This document shows positions 1 through 8,572 of a stretch of DNA of 64,000 nucleotides, in pieces. This DNA is from Anderseniella sp963787895 (GTDB lineage Bacteria > Pseudomonadota > Alphaproteobacteria > Rhizobiales > Aestuariivirgaceae): contig CAWBEX010000008.1 in NCBI GenBank assembly GCA_963787895.1, forward strand, positions 372,001-436,000, written 5' to 3'. Every line of letters begins with the position of its first letter. The first letter of the stretch is position 1. A model generated the notes under the pieces. That model worked only from the letters and a program-made list of their open reading frames with translations. It was not told the origin of the DNA and ran no database searches. Position numbers and translations under genes: made by a program.

Positions 1-921
1 GTCGTGGATTTGCATGCAATTACCCAGGATCGGTCGGTCTGGGGCGGGCCACAAGCGCTGGCCCACTCGACACGTGAGGTAACCGCCGCGTATCTGGCCG
101 CCGGCATCAATCCTGCGGCGCACATTGTGTTCAATCAGTCGCAAGTGGCAGCCCATTCGGAATTGGCCTGGATCTTCAATTGCGTGGCCCGTGTAGGCTG
201 GCTCAATCGCATGACACAGTTCAAGGACAAGGCTGGCAAGAACCGCGAAAATGCGTCTGTAGGTCTATACGCTTACCCCAATTTGATGGCGGCCGATATT
301 TTGGCTTATCGTGCCACTCATGTTCCGGTTGGCGAGGACCAGAAGCAACATCTGGAGCTTACTCGTGATATCGCGCAGAAATTCAACATTGATATGGCTG
401 ACGCCTGTACAGAAGCAGGCTACCCAGATGGCTTCTTTCCGTTGCCGGAGCCACTCATAATGGGACCGGCCACGAGGGTCATGTCGTTGCGTGATGGAGC
501 AGCGAAAATGTCAAAATCAGACCCATCCGACTTGTCGCGTATCAATCTCACCGACGATGCCGATACCATCAACAAGAAGATTCGCAAGGCCAAGACTGAC
601 CCGGACGCGCTGCCGGAATCTGTAGAAGCCCTCAAGGATCGTCCAGAAGCGGCCAATCTGCTTGGCATCTATGCTGCATTGGAAGACACAACGCTGGAAC
701 AGGTTGTTGACCGATTTGCCGGTCAGCAGTTTTCAAACCTCAAGCAGCAACTTGCTGATCTGGCCGTTGTCAAATTGGCACCCATAGCAACCGAGATGCA
801 GAAGCTCATGGCAGACCAGGCTCATATTGATGCCGTTCTGAAGGACGGTGCAGAACGCGCCCGCGCCATTGCTGAGCCTGTCATGCAGGATGTTCACCGC
901 ATAATGGGTTTTGTACGCTAG
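1..921 (+). CDS. trpS: Tryptophanyl-tRNA synthetase, 5' end cut by window edge
   Basis: Class I aminoacyl-tRNA synthetase that charges tRNA-Trp in the cytoplasm. The frame is open from base 1, and the visible sequence begins with the Rossmann-fold segment VVDLHAITQ, so the N-terminal HIGH-type motif and about 35–45 residues lie upstream of the window. The KMSKS signature is intact at 505–519 and the C-terminal helical tRNA-binding part is complete, ending at a TAG. The codon at 4–6 (GTG) is an internal valine, not a start. Neighbour nfuA follows after about 120 bases, an order common in rhizobia. Family assignment is secure. Confidence 0.96.
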   Translation, partial: VVDLHAITQDRSVWGGPQALAHSTREVTAAYLAAGINPAAHIVFNQSQVAAHSELAWIFNCVARVGWLNRMTQFKDKAGKNRENASVGLYAYPNLMAADILAYRATHVPVGEDQKQHLELTRDIAQKFNIDMADACTEAGYPDGFFPLPEPLIMGPATRVMSLRDGAAKMSKSDPSDLSRINLTDDADTINKKIRKAKTDPDALPESVEALKDRPEAANLLGIYAALEDTTLEQVVDRFAGQQFSNLKQQLADLAVVKLAPIATEMQKLMADQAHIDAVLKDGAERARAIAEPVMQDVHRIMGFVR

Positions 922-952
922 CCCCCGCTCGAGCATATTTGTGCCGAAGTAA

Positions 953-969
953 TCTGGAATAGTTCCAGA
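953..969. promoter_or_regulatory. Irr-box-like perfect palindrome upstream of nfuA
   Basis: A perfect 7-3-7 inverted repeat, TCTGGAA-TAG-TTCCAGA, lies 72 bases before the nfuA start and just upstream of a TATATA-rich stretch (975–980) that could be the -10 region. It has no T-run, so it does not look like a trpS terminator. Its core GAA-nnn-TTC with flanking T and A residues resembles the iron-control element (Irr box) of rhizobia, roughly TTTAGAA-nnn-TTCTAAA. An irr gene is encoded at 23311–23763. The match to that box is from memory and inexact (5 of 7 per arm). Confidence 0.5.
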
Positions 970-1040
970 AAACGTATATATGTAGATGGCAGGCCCTGAA
1001 GCACAATTCAGCTGTTCATGATGCAGGAGATCAAAAGGCA

Positions 1041-1598
1041 ATGTTCATTCAAACGGAAGCGACCCCGAATCCGAGCACTTTGAAGTTCATTCCCGGTAAA
1101 CCGGTTGTCGATGGAGACCCGCGCGATTTTCGTTCAGCAGCCGATGCTACCGCATCGCCATTGGCAGAACGCCTGTTTTCAGTTGACGGTGTTGAAGGTG
1201 TTTTTCTGGGCGCTGATTTTATCACCGTTACCAAGACCGAAGGTGAATGGCAGCATCTCAAGCCGGCGGTACTGGGTGCCATCATGGAGCACTATATGTC
1301 CGGCGCTCCTGTTCTGCGTAGTGACGGTGGTCCTGTCCTGGCAGAAGAAGGTGAATATGCCGAGGCTGATGAGCAGATCGTCACTACCATTAAAGAGTTG
1401 CTGGACACGCGCGTTCGTCCGGCTGTGGCCCAGGATGGCGGAGACATTACCTTCCATGGTTTCAAGGAGGGTGTAGTGTACCTGCACATGAAAGGTGCCT
1501 GCGCCGGCTGCCCGAGTTCAACGGCGACCTTGAAACACGGCATTGAAAATCTGCTTCGCCACTTCATTCCCGAAGTAAGTGAAGTACGCCCCGTCTGA
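1041..1598 (+). CDS. nfuA: NfuA/NifU-type Fe-S cluster carrier protein
   Basis: Scaffold/carrier that delivers Fe-S clusters to apoproteins in the cytoplasm. The 185-residue protein has an N-terminal Nfu_N domain (about 1–90, starting MFIQTEATPNPSTLKF) and a C-terminal NifU-like domain (about 108–182) with the cluster-binding Cys154-x-x-Cys157 in CAGCPSS. This is the standard alphaproteobacterial architecture. An AGGAGA ribosome site at 1024–1029 supports the ATG at 1041. MiaB, a two-cluster radical SAM enzyme encoded downstream, is a plausible client. The palindrome at 953–969 suggests iron-dependent control. Confidence 0.93.
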   Translation: MFIQTEATPNPSTLKFIPGKPVVDGDPRDFRSAADATASPLAERLFSVDGVEGVFLGADFITVTKTEGEWQHLKPAVLGAIMEHYMSGAPVLRSDGGPVLAEEGEYAEADEQIVTTIKELLDTRVRPAVAQDGGDITFHGFKEGVVYLHMKGACAGCPSSTATLKHGIENLLRHFIPEVSEVRPV

Positions 1599-1642
1599 AG
1601 CGCACTGATCAGAAAACATGAGCCCGGGAGCGGGCCTGCCGC

Positions 1643-2770
1643 ATGATTGTATTGAGTATGGATACGGCCCATGCGGCCTGCTCGGTTTGTGTTTTTGACA
1701 CCGATGCCGCAAAGCCACTTGCAGACATCTCTGAGCCCATGCAGAAGGGGCATGCTGAGCGCCTCTCCGGCATGGTTGATGAGGCCATGCGATTGGGCGG
1801 TGTCAAATACACCGAAGTTGACCGTCTTGCAGCGTGTTCCGGGCCCGGCACTTTCACAGGCGTGCGTATTGCATTGTCATTTGTTCGCGGTCTCGCACTA
1901 GTTTTGAAGGTGCCTGCAGTTGGTGTGACGACTTTCGCTGCTTTGTCAGAAGCCGCCCGTCCGTTGGTAGGAGGTCGGCGTTTGTGGATCGTTCAGGATG
2001 CCAGGCGTGGTGAAGTCTACATGCAGGGCTTTGCATCGGACGGATCTATATCCGGCCATGCCTGCGCGCTCAAGATTTCTGATGCCGCGGCACAACTGGG
2101 GAAACAAACCGGTTGCATTGCCGGGTCCGGAGCAAGTCTGCTGGAATTGCCGTCCACCATTGAGGTCATAGGGATGCAGGCTGTACCTGATGCGGCCATC
2201 ATTGCACGTTTGGCTGCAAACAACCTGGACCCTCCCGAACCGTTCTACTTGCGGGCTCCTGACGCAAAGGCGCAAACACCGTTGGTGCGGCATGAACCAG
2301 GCAACATCGCAATTGAAAATGTCTTGCCCGTCCACTCTTCGTTGCTTTCGGCAATGCATCGGCAATGCTTCGACGTGGAATGGGAAGATGGCGCGATCAG
2401 TTCAATGCTGGCGATGCCGGGTACTGCTGCACTGATGGCCATTGAGCGTGTCGGCAATGATGCCTTCCCGTGCGGTTTCGTCATGTATCGCGTGGCGGCT
2501 GACGAAGCAGAAATACTTACGCTGGCTGTGCTGCCTAGCAGACGCCGTCGGCGTGTAGGCCACAGGCTGATGCAGTCAGTCGAGGCATGTGTTCGTCAGG
2601 CCGGTGTAACGCGCCTGTTTCTGGAGTTTGCCAGCAGCAACGAGGCGGCAGCGAACCTCTATGCAAATCTTGGTTTCGAACCCGCCGGTAAGCGCAAGGC
2701 TTATTACCGCAACGCTGATGGGACTTCTCATGACGCCATTACCGCTGTATTGAACGTGACCGCTAGATGA
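1643..2770 (+). CDS. tsaB-rimI: Fused TsaB (t6A synthesis) – RimI-type N-acetyltransferase
   Basis: One 375-residue frame joins two proteins usually encoded by adjacent genes. Residues 1–210 are TsaB, the dimerisation partner of TsaD in tRNA threonylcarbamoyladenosine (t6A37) synthesis: MIVLSMDTAHAACSV at the N-terminus, SGPGTFTGVRIALSF at 66–80, and the closing YLRAPDAK at 202–209. Residues 228–372 are a GNAT acetyltransferase with the acetyl-CoA loop near 299–309 (RRRRRVGHRLM) and NEAAANLYANLGF at 333–345, typical of RimI, which acetylates ribosomal protein S18. No stop or frameshift separates the parts. The stop overlaps a possible miaB start (ATGA). The GNAT could act on something other than S18. 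Confidence 0.9.
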   Translation: MIVLSMDTAHAACSVCVFDTDAAKPLADISEPMQKGHAERLSGMVDEAMRLGGVKYTEVDRLAACSGPGTFTGVRIALSFVRGLALVLKVPAVGVTTFAALSEAARPLVGGRRLWIVQDARRGEVYMQGFASDGSISGHACALKISDAAAQLGKQTGCIAGSGASLLELPSTIEVIGMQAVPDAAIIARLAANNLDPPEPFYLRAPDAKAQTPLVRHEPGNIAIENVLPVHSSLLSAMHRQCFDVEWEDGAISSMLAMPGTAALMAIERVGNDAFPCGFVMYRVAADEAEILTLAVLPSRRRRRVGHRLMQSVEACVRQAGVTRLFLEFASSNEAAANLYANLGFEPAGKRKAYYRNADGTSHDAITAVLNVTAR

Positions 2771-2787
2771 TGAAGGGATATCCGCTG

Positions 2788-4170
2788 ATGGCTGAGCAGC
2801 CTCAGACAAAGCCGCACAGCAACACTTCGAAGGTATTCATCAAGACCTATGGGTGTCAGATGAATGTTTACGACAGTGAGCGTATGGGTGAGGTATTGCG
2901 CGAGCGCGGATTTGTAGAGACACATACTCCCGATGATGCTGATCTCGTTATTCTCAACACCTGCCACATCCGTGAAAAAGCTGCCGAGAAGGTCTATTCT
3001 GAACTTGGTCGATTGCGTCGCCTGAAGGACAGGGCGAAACCGGACATGAAGATTGCCGTTGCCGGTTGTGTGGCCCAGGCGGAGGGTGAGGAAATAGTGC
3101 GCCGTGCACCGGTGGTCGACCTTGTCTTTGGTCCCCAGACCTATCACCGTCTGCCCCAGCTTCTGGATCAGCATGGCAAGACCGGCGAGGCAATCGTTGA
3201 GACTGAATTGCCGGTAAATGAGAAGTTTGATGCACTTGATGCGCCTGCCCGCAGGCAAATCAAGCGCGGCGTTGTTGCCTTTCTCACAGTACAGGAGGGT
3301 TGTGATAAATTCTGTTCCTTCTGTGTGGTGCCCTATACCCGAGGTGCTGAGTTTTCGCGTCCGGCGAGCCGAATTCTTGCGGAAGCGAAACAATTGGTTG
3401 AGGGTGGCGTGCGTGAAATCACGCTGTTGGGTCAGAATGTCAACGCATGGCATGGCGACGGGTTGAGTGGCCAGGAATGGACACTCGGGCATTTGCTGGG
3501 CGAGTTGTCGGCCATCAAAGGGTTGGAACGGTTGCGATATACCACCAGCCACCCCCGTGATATGGACGCAGCGTTGATTGCCTCTCATGGGCAAAACCCC
3601 AAGGTCATGCCCTATTTGCACCTGCCGGTGCAGGCGGGTTCAGACGCAATTCTCAAGGCGATGAACCGGAAGCATACCGCTAAGGAATATCTGAAACTGG
3701 TAGACCGCATTCGCAAATCACGTCCCGACATTGCGCTTTCATCTGACTTTATCGTTGGCTTCCCCGGCGAGAGTGACGAAGATTTCGAGGCAACCATGTC
3801 ACTCGTGCGTGAGGTCAAGTACGCGCAGGCCTTTTCGTTCAAGTATTCGCCAAGACCCGGTACTCCTGCTTCGGCCAATGAGCACCAGGTATCGGAACAC
3901 ACAAAGTCGCAGCGCCTTGCCCGGTTGCAGAAGCTGCTCGCGGAACAGCAAAGTGAGTTCAACCAGGCCTGTACTGGTCGCGTGTTGGATGTGCTGCTTG
4001 AAAAACCCGGCCGACTGGAAGGCCAGCTGATTGGCAGATCGCCCTATCTGCAATCTGTATTCATTGATGCGGGCGACCGGGAGATTGGTGATATTGTAAA
4101 GGTGCACATCGAAAGCGTGGGGCCAAACTCATTGACCGGTCACATGGTTGATGCACAAAGAGGTTTGTGA
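2788..4170 (+). CDS. miaB: tRNA-2-methylthio-N6-dimethylallyladenosine synthase MiaB
   Basis: Radical SAM methylthiotransferase that thiomethylates position 37 of tRNAs. Counting from 2788, the N-terminal auxiliary cluster is held by Cys23 (YGCQMN), Cys59 (NTCHIRE) and Cys94 (VAGCVAQ), the radical SAM cluster by Cys172/176/179 (GCDKFCSFCVVPYTRG), and a C-terminal TRAM domain follows. I chose ATG 2788 because AAGGGA at 2773–2778 is well placed for it. An upstream ATG at 2767 overlaps the stop of tsaB-rimI and would add seven residues. About 460 residues is normal for MiaB. Confidence 0.96.
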   Translation: MAEQPQTKPHSNTSKVFIKTYGCQMNVYDSERMGEVLRERGFVETHTPDDADLVILNTCHIREKAAEKVYSELGRLRRLKDRAKPDMKIAVAGCVAQAEGEEIVRRAPVVDLVFGPQTYHRLPQLLDQHGKTGEAIVETELPVNEKFDALDAPARRQIKRGVVAFLTVQEGCDKFCSFCVVPYTRGAEFSRPASRILAEAKQLVEGGVREITLLGQNVNAWHGDGLSGQEWTLGHLLGELSAIKGLERLRYTTSHPRDMDAALIASHGQNPKVMPYLHLPVQAGSDAILKAMNRKHTAKEYLKLVDRIRKSRPDIALSSDFIVGFPGESDEDFEATMSLVREVKYAQAFSFKYSPRPGTPASANEHQVSEHTKSQRLARLQKLLAEQQSEFNQACTGRVLDVLLEKPGRLEGQLIGRSPYLQSVFIDAGDREIGDIVKVHIESVGPNSLTGHMVDAQRGL

Positions 4171-4213
4171 TGTGCTTTCAGTTTAGCAACACCGAATCAG
4201 GAGAACTGCACCT

Positions 4214-5251
4214 TTGACATCACGCATTGCCCAGCCAAAGTCTGCGGCCCGGCGCAAGAATCTCGCTGCTGAAGCAGCGCGAGGCAATACCATCCTTTCC
4301 TTTGACGATAATCGTTTGCTGATGATGGTTTTTGGCGAACATGATGAGCACCTGCTCCTGATCGAGGATAGGCTGGGAGTTGATATAACACCTCGTGGCA
4401 ACAAGGTTGCAATACACGGTTCGCAAGGGGCGCTGGAGATGGCGCGTCAGGTTCTGGTGGAGTTGTACAGCCGTGCTCTGGAGGGTCTCGATTTGTCCAG
4501 GGGTGATGTGGAAGGCGCTCTTCGCATGGCAATGAGTCCGGTTGCTCTCGCTAAGGGTCCGGCCGAGGTTGCGGCGATTCGTACCCGCCGCAAGACCGTT
4601 ACTGCACGATCACCCGGACAGAAGGTATATCTTGAGGCCATTGCGGCGAACGAGCTTGTCTTTGGTGTGGGTCCTGCCGGCACCGGCAAGACTTATCTTG
4701 CGGTAGTGTGCGCGGCTGCAGAGTTGATGGCGGGTCGGGTCGACCGTATAGTTTTGTCGCGTCCGGCGGTGGAAGCCGGTGAAAGGCTTGGTTTTCTGCC
4801 TGGCGACATGAAAGAGAAAGTCGATCCCTATCTTCGCCCGTTGTATGATGCGCTCTATGACGTCATGCCGCCTGAAGCGGTCATCAAGGGAATGAGCGAC
4901 AACAGCATCGAAATCGCCCCGCTAGCGTTTATGCGAGGGCGCACGCTGTCATCTGCTTTCATCATTCTGGACGAAGCACAAAACACAACCCCGCAACAGA
5001 TGAAGATGTTTTTGACAAGGCTTGGGGAAGGCTCGAGAATGGTGATCACCGGGGATCCGACGCAGGTTGACCTGCCGCCCGGCACGACATCTGGCTTGAC
5101 CCAGGCTTTGGACTATCTCAAAGGCGTTGGCGGAATAGCCCAGGTGAAGTTCGACAAATCCGACATTGTGCGACATCAGCTCGTCTCGCGCATCGTTGAA
5201 GCGTATGAACGAGCGGGCTGGGAACCCGCAGCAAAGCCGCGAAACCCGTGA
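4214..5251 (+). CDS. phoH: PhoH-family ATPase
   Basis: Cytoplasmic P-loop ATPase of the PhoH/PhoL family, almost always encoded next to ybeY and thought to act with it in RNA or ribosome quality control; its biochemical task is not well defined. Walker A is at residues 153–160 (GPAGTGKT) and Walker B at 249–257 (FIILDEAQN). A KH-like region precedes the ATPase core. The apparent start is a TTG with a strong AGGAGA site at 4199–4204. The stop codon overlaps the ybeY start (GTGA), indicating translational coupling. Confidence 0.93.
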   Translation: MTSRIAQPKSAARRKNLAAEAARGNTILSFDDNRLLMMVFGEHDEHLLLIEDRLGVDITPRGNKVAIHGSQGALEMARQVLVELYSRALEGLDLSRGDVEGALRMAMSPVALAKGPAEVAAIRTRRKTVTARSPGQKVYLEAIAANELVFGVGPAGTGKTYLAVVCAAAELMAGRVDRIVLSRPAVEAGERLGFLPGDMKEKVDPYLRPLYDALYDVMPPEAVIKGMSDNSIEIAPLAFMRGRTLSSAFIILDEAQNTTPQQMKMFLTRLGEGSRMVITGDPTQVDLPPGTTSGLTQALDYLKGVGGIAQVKFDKSDIVRHQLVSRIVEAYERAGWEPAAKPRNP

Positions 5252-5715
5252 TCATCGAGGTTGATGTTGATGATGAGGCTTGGTCGGTGCTTCCTGAGGC
5301 AAGCGATTTGCTGACCCGTGCGGCAGACGCCACCTTTGCGAGGCTTGCCCCGACGCACGGCGACAAGGTGCTTTCAATGAGCCTCACCACGGACGATGAA
5401 GTGGCTGAGCTTAATCACTTGTGGCGCGACAAGTCCGGACCCACAAATGTCTTGTCTTTTCCGGCCAACCCTGACATGCCACTGCCTCCAGGAGAGCCGC
5501 GCCCCTTAGGGGATGTGATTCTAGCTGCAGGAGTAGTCGGAACCGAGGCTGCGAAGCAGAACAAGGCACTTGCTGATCATACAGTACATCTTGCCGTTCA
5601 TGGCATCTTGCACATAATGGGTTATGATCACCTCACTGATACACAGGCCGAAGAAATGGAAGCCCTTGAGATCAGTATTCTCGAAGGGTTGGGCATTGCC
5701 AATCCTTATGTATGA
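5248..5715 (+). CDS. ybeY: Endoribonuclease YbeY
   Basis: Single-strand RNase and rRNA maturation factor of 155 residues. The family zinc motif is intact: His118, His122 and His128 in HGILHIMGYDH. The start is a GTG that shares bases with the phoH stop, and corC follows after 18 bases, so phoH–ybeY–corC–lnt form one run. Length and motif are standard for the family. The N-terminal 20 residues are family-typical, so the GTG is credible despite lacking its own clear ribosome site. Confidence 0.94.
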   Translation: MIIEVDVDDEAWSVLPEASDLLTRAADATFARLAPTHGDKVLSMSLTTDDEVAELNHLWRDKSGPTNVLSFPANPDMPLPPGEPRPLGDVILAAGVVGTEAAKQNKALADHTVHLAVHGILHIMGYDHLTDTQAEEMEALEISILEGLGIANPYV

Positions 5716-5733
5716 CGGTATCTGGCCACAAGC

Positions 5734-6786
5734 GTGAGCCATCACAAGAAGGACGCCGGCCAAAACCCGGCAGGTCAAATGGACGAAGACCAATCTAGTG
5801 GGTCCCACAACGGGACCAGCTTCACAACTGAAGATAACAAGACCGAAAATCAGGGTTTTTGGCCGCGCATTAGGCGGTTTTTTGGCGCTGGCAAACAGGA
5901 TTCTTCCTTGCGCGAAAGTCTGGAGGGAGTACTGGACCGTCACTCCGAAGAAGACGGGAATACAGCATTTCGCGCTGACGCCAAGTCGATGATGCTCAAT
6001 CTCATAGAGTTTTCGGAGCTCAGGATTGATGATGTCATGGTGCCGCGTGCAGAGATTATTGGCGTTGAAGCAACCAGTTCGGTTTCTGAGCTCCTGGCCT
6101 GTTTTCTTGATGCCGGACACTCCCGCGTGCCGGTCTATTCAGAGACCCTCGATGAGCCAATCGGCATGTTGCACATCAAGGATTTTCTAGGTTGGTTGAA
6201 TTCTTCAAGCCGCCAACGAGGCAAGAAGGCAAAAGGCAATGCTGGTGTTATGCCGATTATGTCTCTGACAGCTGCCGACCTGAAAGCCCAGGTCAAGGAC
6301 CTGGGCATAACGCGTGAACTTTTGTATGTGCCTCCATCGATGCCCGCAGCCGACCTGTTGATCAAGATGCAATCGACCCATTCGCATATGGCTATTGTTG
6401 TAGACGAATATGGCGGCACTGACGGTCTGTGCACCATCGAGGATCTGGTCGAGGAAATTGTCGGTGACATTGCCGACGAGCACGATGAACAGGATGAGCT
6501 TGTAACGCGCAGTTCTGCAACAACCTGGCTGGCCGACGCCCGTCTTGAGATCAAGGATGCAGAAGAACTGCTGGAAGTTGAGCTGTTGCCTGAAGATGAG
6601 GAGGAAGAGGCAGACACAATTGGTGGCCTGATCTTCCATATGCTTGGGCGTGTCCCGGTGCGTGGCGAGTTGATTCGCCATCAGTCAGGGCTTGAGTTCG
6701 AGGTGATTGCCGCAGACCCGAGGAGGGTTCGCAAGGTGGTCATTCACACTGCGCCACGCACCCCAAAACAGCCTGACGAGAGCTGA
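5734..6786 (+). CDS. corC: CorC/HlyC-type CBS-pair protein
   Basis: Cytoplasmic CorC-like protein of 350 residues with an acidic, low-complexity N-terminus (1–45), a CBS pair (about 103–155 and 170–230, including the linker motif VVDEYGGTDGLCTIEDLVEE) and a C-terminal CorC_HlyC transporter-associated domain (about 255–340). It lacks the N-terminal membrane DUF21 domain, so it is the soluble form found between ybeY and lnt in most proteobacteria. It is linked to magnesium/cobalt efflux; the name hemolysin C in databases is historical. The start is GTG. Confidence 0.9.
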   Translation: MSHHKKDAGQNPAGQMDEDQSSGSHNGTSFTTEDNKTENQGFWPRIRRFFGAGKQDSSLRESLEGVLDRHSEEDGNTAFRADAKSMMLNLIEFSELRIDDVMVPRAEIIGVEATSSVSELLACFLDAGHSRVPVYSETLDEPIGMLHIKDFLGWLNSSSRQRGKKAKGNAGVMPIMSLTAADLKAQVKDLGITRELLYVPPSMPAADLLIKMQSTHSHMAIVVDEYGGTDGLCTIEDLVEEIVGDIADEHDEQDELVTRSSATTWLADARLEIKDAEELLEVELLPEDEEEEADTIGGLIFHMLGRVPVRGELIRHQSGLEFEVIAADPRRVRKVVIHTAPRTPKQPDES

Positions 6787-6792
6787 TCCCCG

Positions 6793-8394
6793 GTGCAGCA
6801 TCAAGGCGTCATTCTGACCACTCAGCGGCTGTGGGTGAACTGTGTATTGGCGCTGTTGACAGGTGCGTTGGCCACGTTGTCTCTGCCGCCGTTTGATATT
6901 TGGCCAATTCTGCTCGTCTCGTATCCAGTACTCGTATGGTTGCTAGACGCGGTTGTGCAATCACATTTTTCAAGGCGCGGACGTGCGTGGTCCGGATTCG
7001 CCGTGGGTTGGTGCTTTGCGTTTGGATATTTCGTGCCGTCGCTATGGTGGATATCCGAAGCCTTTTGGGTGGAGCCGGAAAAGTTTGCGGCACTGATCCC
7101 GTTTGCAGTCGCTGGCTTGCCATCATATCTGGCAATTTACTGGGGCCTTGCTTGTGCCGCAGCTGCGTTGCTGTGGGCGCCGGGGGCAGGTCGGATTTTT
7201 TTGTTGGCAGCACTGATAGGCACTGGCGAGTGGTTGCGCGGTCATCTGCTCACCGGCTTTCCGTGGAACTTGCCCGGCTATGGAGTAATCTCTCTGGATG
7301 GCTTTGCGCAGGTTGCAAGTATCTTCGGAATTTACGGTCTCAGCGTGTTGACAGTTTTGCTGGCTGCATCTCCTGCAATGCTGTTGCGCAATGGCTCAAT
7401 TGATCGTGCAGGCGTATTTCTGGTGTCTGGGTTCGCAATGGGTGCGCTTGCTGCAAACCTGTGGGGCAACCAGCAGATCGCGGCCTACAGCTCCGCAGCT
7501 GGCGAACCTCGACAGTCAGGCAGGTTGGTGCGAATTGTTCAGCCCAACATTCCGCAGACAGAGAAATGGAATCCTGAGAGCACGCAGGCGATAATCGACA
7601 AATACCTGAAAATGACAGCCCGTCCCTTTGCAGAGAAGCTGACTGAGCCACCGCTTGTTGTATGGCCTGAAAGCGCAATACCGAAACTTCTGGGCGAAGA
7701 AGATGTGTTGCGAGCAGAGATCATCGCCAGTCTGCCAGCCGGCTCAAGCCTTCTGACCGGCGGGTTGCACAGGCAAACCGGCGCCGATGGCACACAATCA
7801 ATTTACAACGCGCTTCTGGCAATTTCACCGCAAGGCCGCATTGTTGCAAGACATGACAAGGTCCGGCTGGTTCCTTTTGGGGAGTTTCTTCCGTTTGGCT
7901 GGCTGCTTGAACCATTGGGTTTGCGCCAGCTGGTCAACCTGCCGCCGGGGTTTTCTCCGGGCATTGATGAAAGGGTGCTGAGTGTCCCGGGAGTGCCAAA
8001 TTTTGCAGGCTTCATTTGCTATGAAGCCGTGTTTCCGCGCACATTGCCATACGAGGTCAGGCCTGCAATCCTGGTGAATGTGACGAATGACGCATGGTTT
8101 GGCACCTCTGGCGGCCCGCACCAGCATCTTGCCCACGCTCGCATGCGATCGATCGAGCAGGGTGTGCCGATGTTGCGCGCCGCCAACACAGGCATATCAG
8201 CCGTGATCAATCCGCATGGTTTGGTGTTGCGTCAGTTGGGTCTTGGCGACACTGGTGTAGTGGATGCATACTTGCCCGAACCGGCGCAGGCCACGGTCTA
8301 TTCGCAAGTTGGCGACTATGCGCATCTGGTTCTTGTGTCGTTGATGATGATCGTTTACTTAGTTTGTAGACGGAGTAAGAAGTTTGCACAGTAG
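6793..8394 (+). CDS. lnt: Apolipoprotein N-acyltransferase
   Basis: Inner-membrane enzyme that adds the third acyl chain to lipoproteins, completing maturation before Lol sorting. The 533-residue protein has several N-terminal membrane helices (about 12–230) followed by a periplasmic nitrilase-fold domain. The catalytic triad is visible: Glu293 (VVWPESAIP), Lys356 (RHDKVRLVPFGEF) and Cys409 (GFICYEAVFP), corresponding to E. coli Glu267, Lys335 and Cys387. A final hydrophobic helix lies near the C-terminus. The start is a GTG six bases after the corC stop. Confidence 0.95.
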   Translation: MQHQGVILTTQRLWVNCVLALLTGALATLSLPPFDIWPILLVSYPVLVWLLDAVVQSHFSRRGRAWSGFAVGWCFAFGYFVPSLWWISEAFWVEPEKFAALIPFAVAGLPSYLAIYWGLACAAAALLWAPGAGRIFLLAALIGTGEWLRGHLLTGFPWNLPGYGVISLDGFAQVASIFGIYGLSVLTVLLAASPAMLLRNGSIDRAGVFLVSGFAMGALAANLWGNQQIAAYSSAAGEPRQSGRLVRIVQPNIPQTEKWNPESTQAIIDKYLKMTARPFAEKLTEPPLVVWPESAIPKLLGEEDVLRAEIIASLPAGSSLLTGGLHRQTGADGTQSIYNALLAISPQGRIVARHDKVRLVPFGEFLPFGWLLEPLGLRQLVNLPPGFSPGIDERVLSVPGVPNFAGFICYEAVFPRTLPYEVRPAILVNVTNDAWFGTSGGPHQHLAHARMRSIEQGVPMLRAANTGISAVINPHGLVLRQLGLGDTGVVDAYLPEPAQATVYSQVGDYAHLVLVSLMMIVYLVCRRSKKFAQ

Positions 8395-8495
8395 CACGAT
8401 TCCTGGGGGGAGAGGCTGAATCTTCAATGCCTGAAGGCCGCAATGAAGCTTTCATGCCTGGTTACTGGACCTTGTTGGTGTGCTTGCAAAAAGGA

Positions 8496-8556
8496 TGTCC
8501 TGGCTGGACAGCCATAATTGTGAGCGTTTTGATTTGGCCTAATCCGCTTGTATCGT
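8496..8556 (+). promoter_or_regulatory. Candidate promoter and palindrome before the HTH gene
   Basis: A possible sigma-70 promoter has -35 TTGATT (8529–8534), a 16-base spacer and -10 TATCGT (8551–8556), ending 16 bases before the ATG at 8573. About 20 bases upstream is a perfect 5-5-5 palindrome, TGTCC-TGGCT-GGACA (8496–8510), which could be an operator for the HTH protein itself. Both are pattern matches only. Confidence 0.35.
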
Positions 8557-8572
8557 AAGAGGCAAATGCTTG

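Noticed and set aside
2728..3621. 297-codon open frame antisense to miaB
   Set aside because: MiaB is intact on the plus strand with both cysteine clusters; the antisense product shows no family features.
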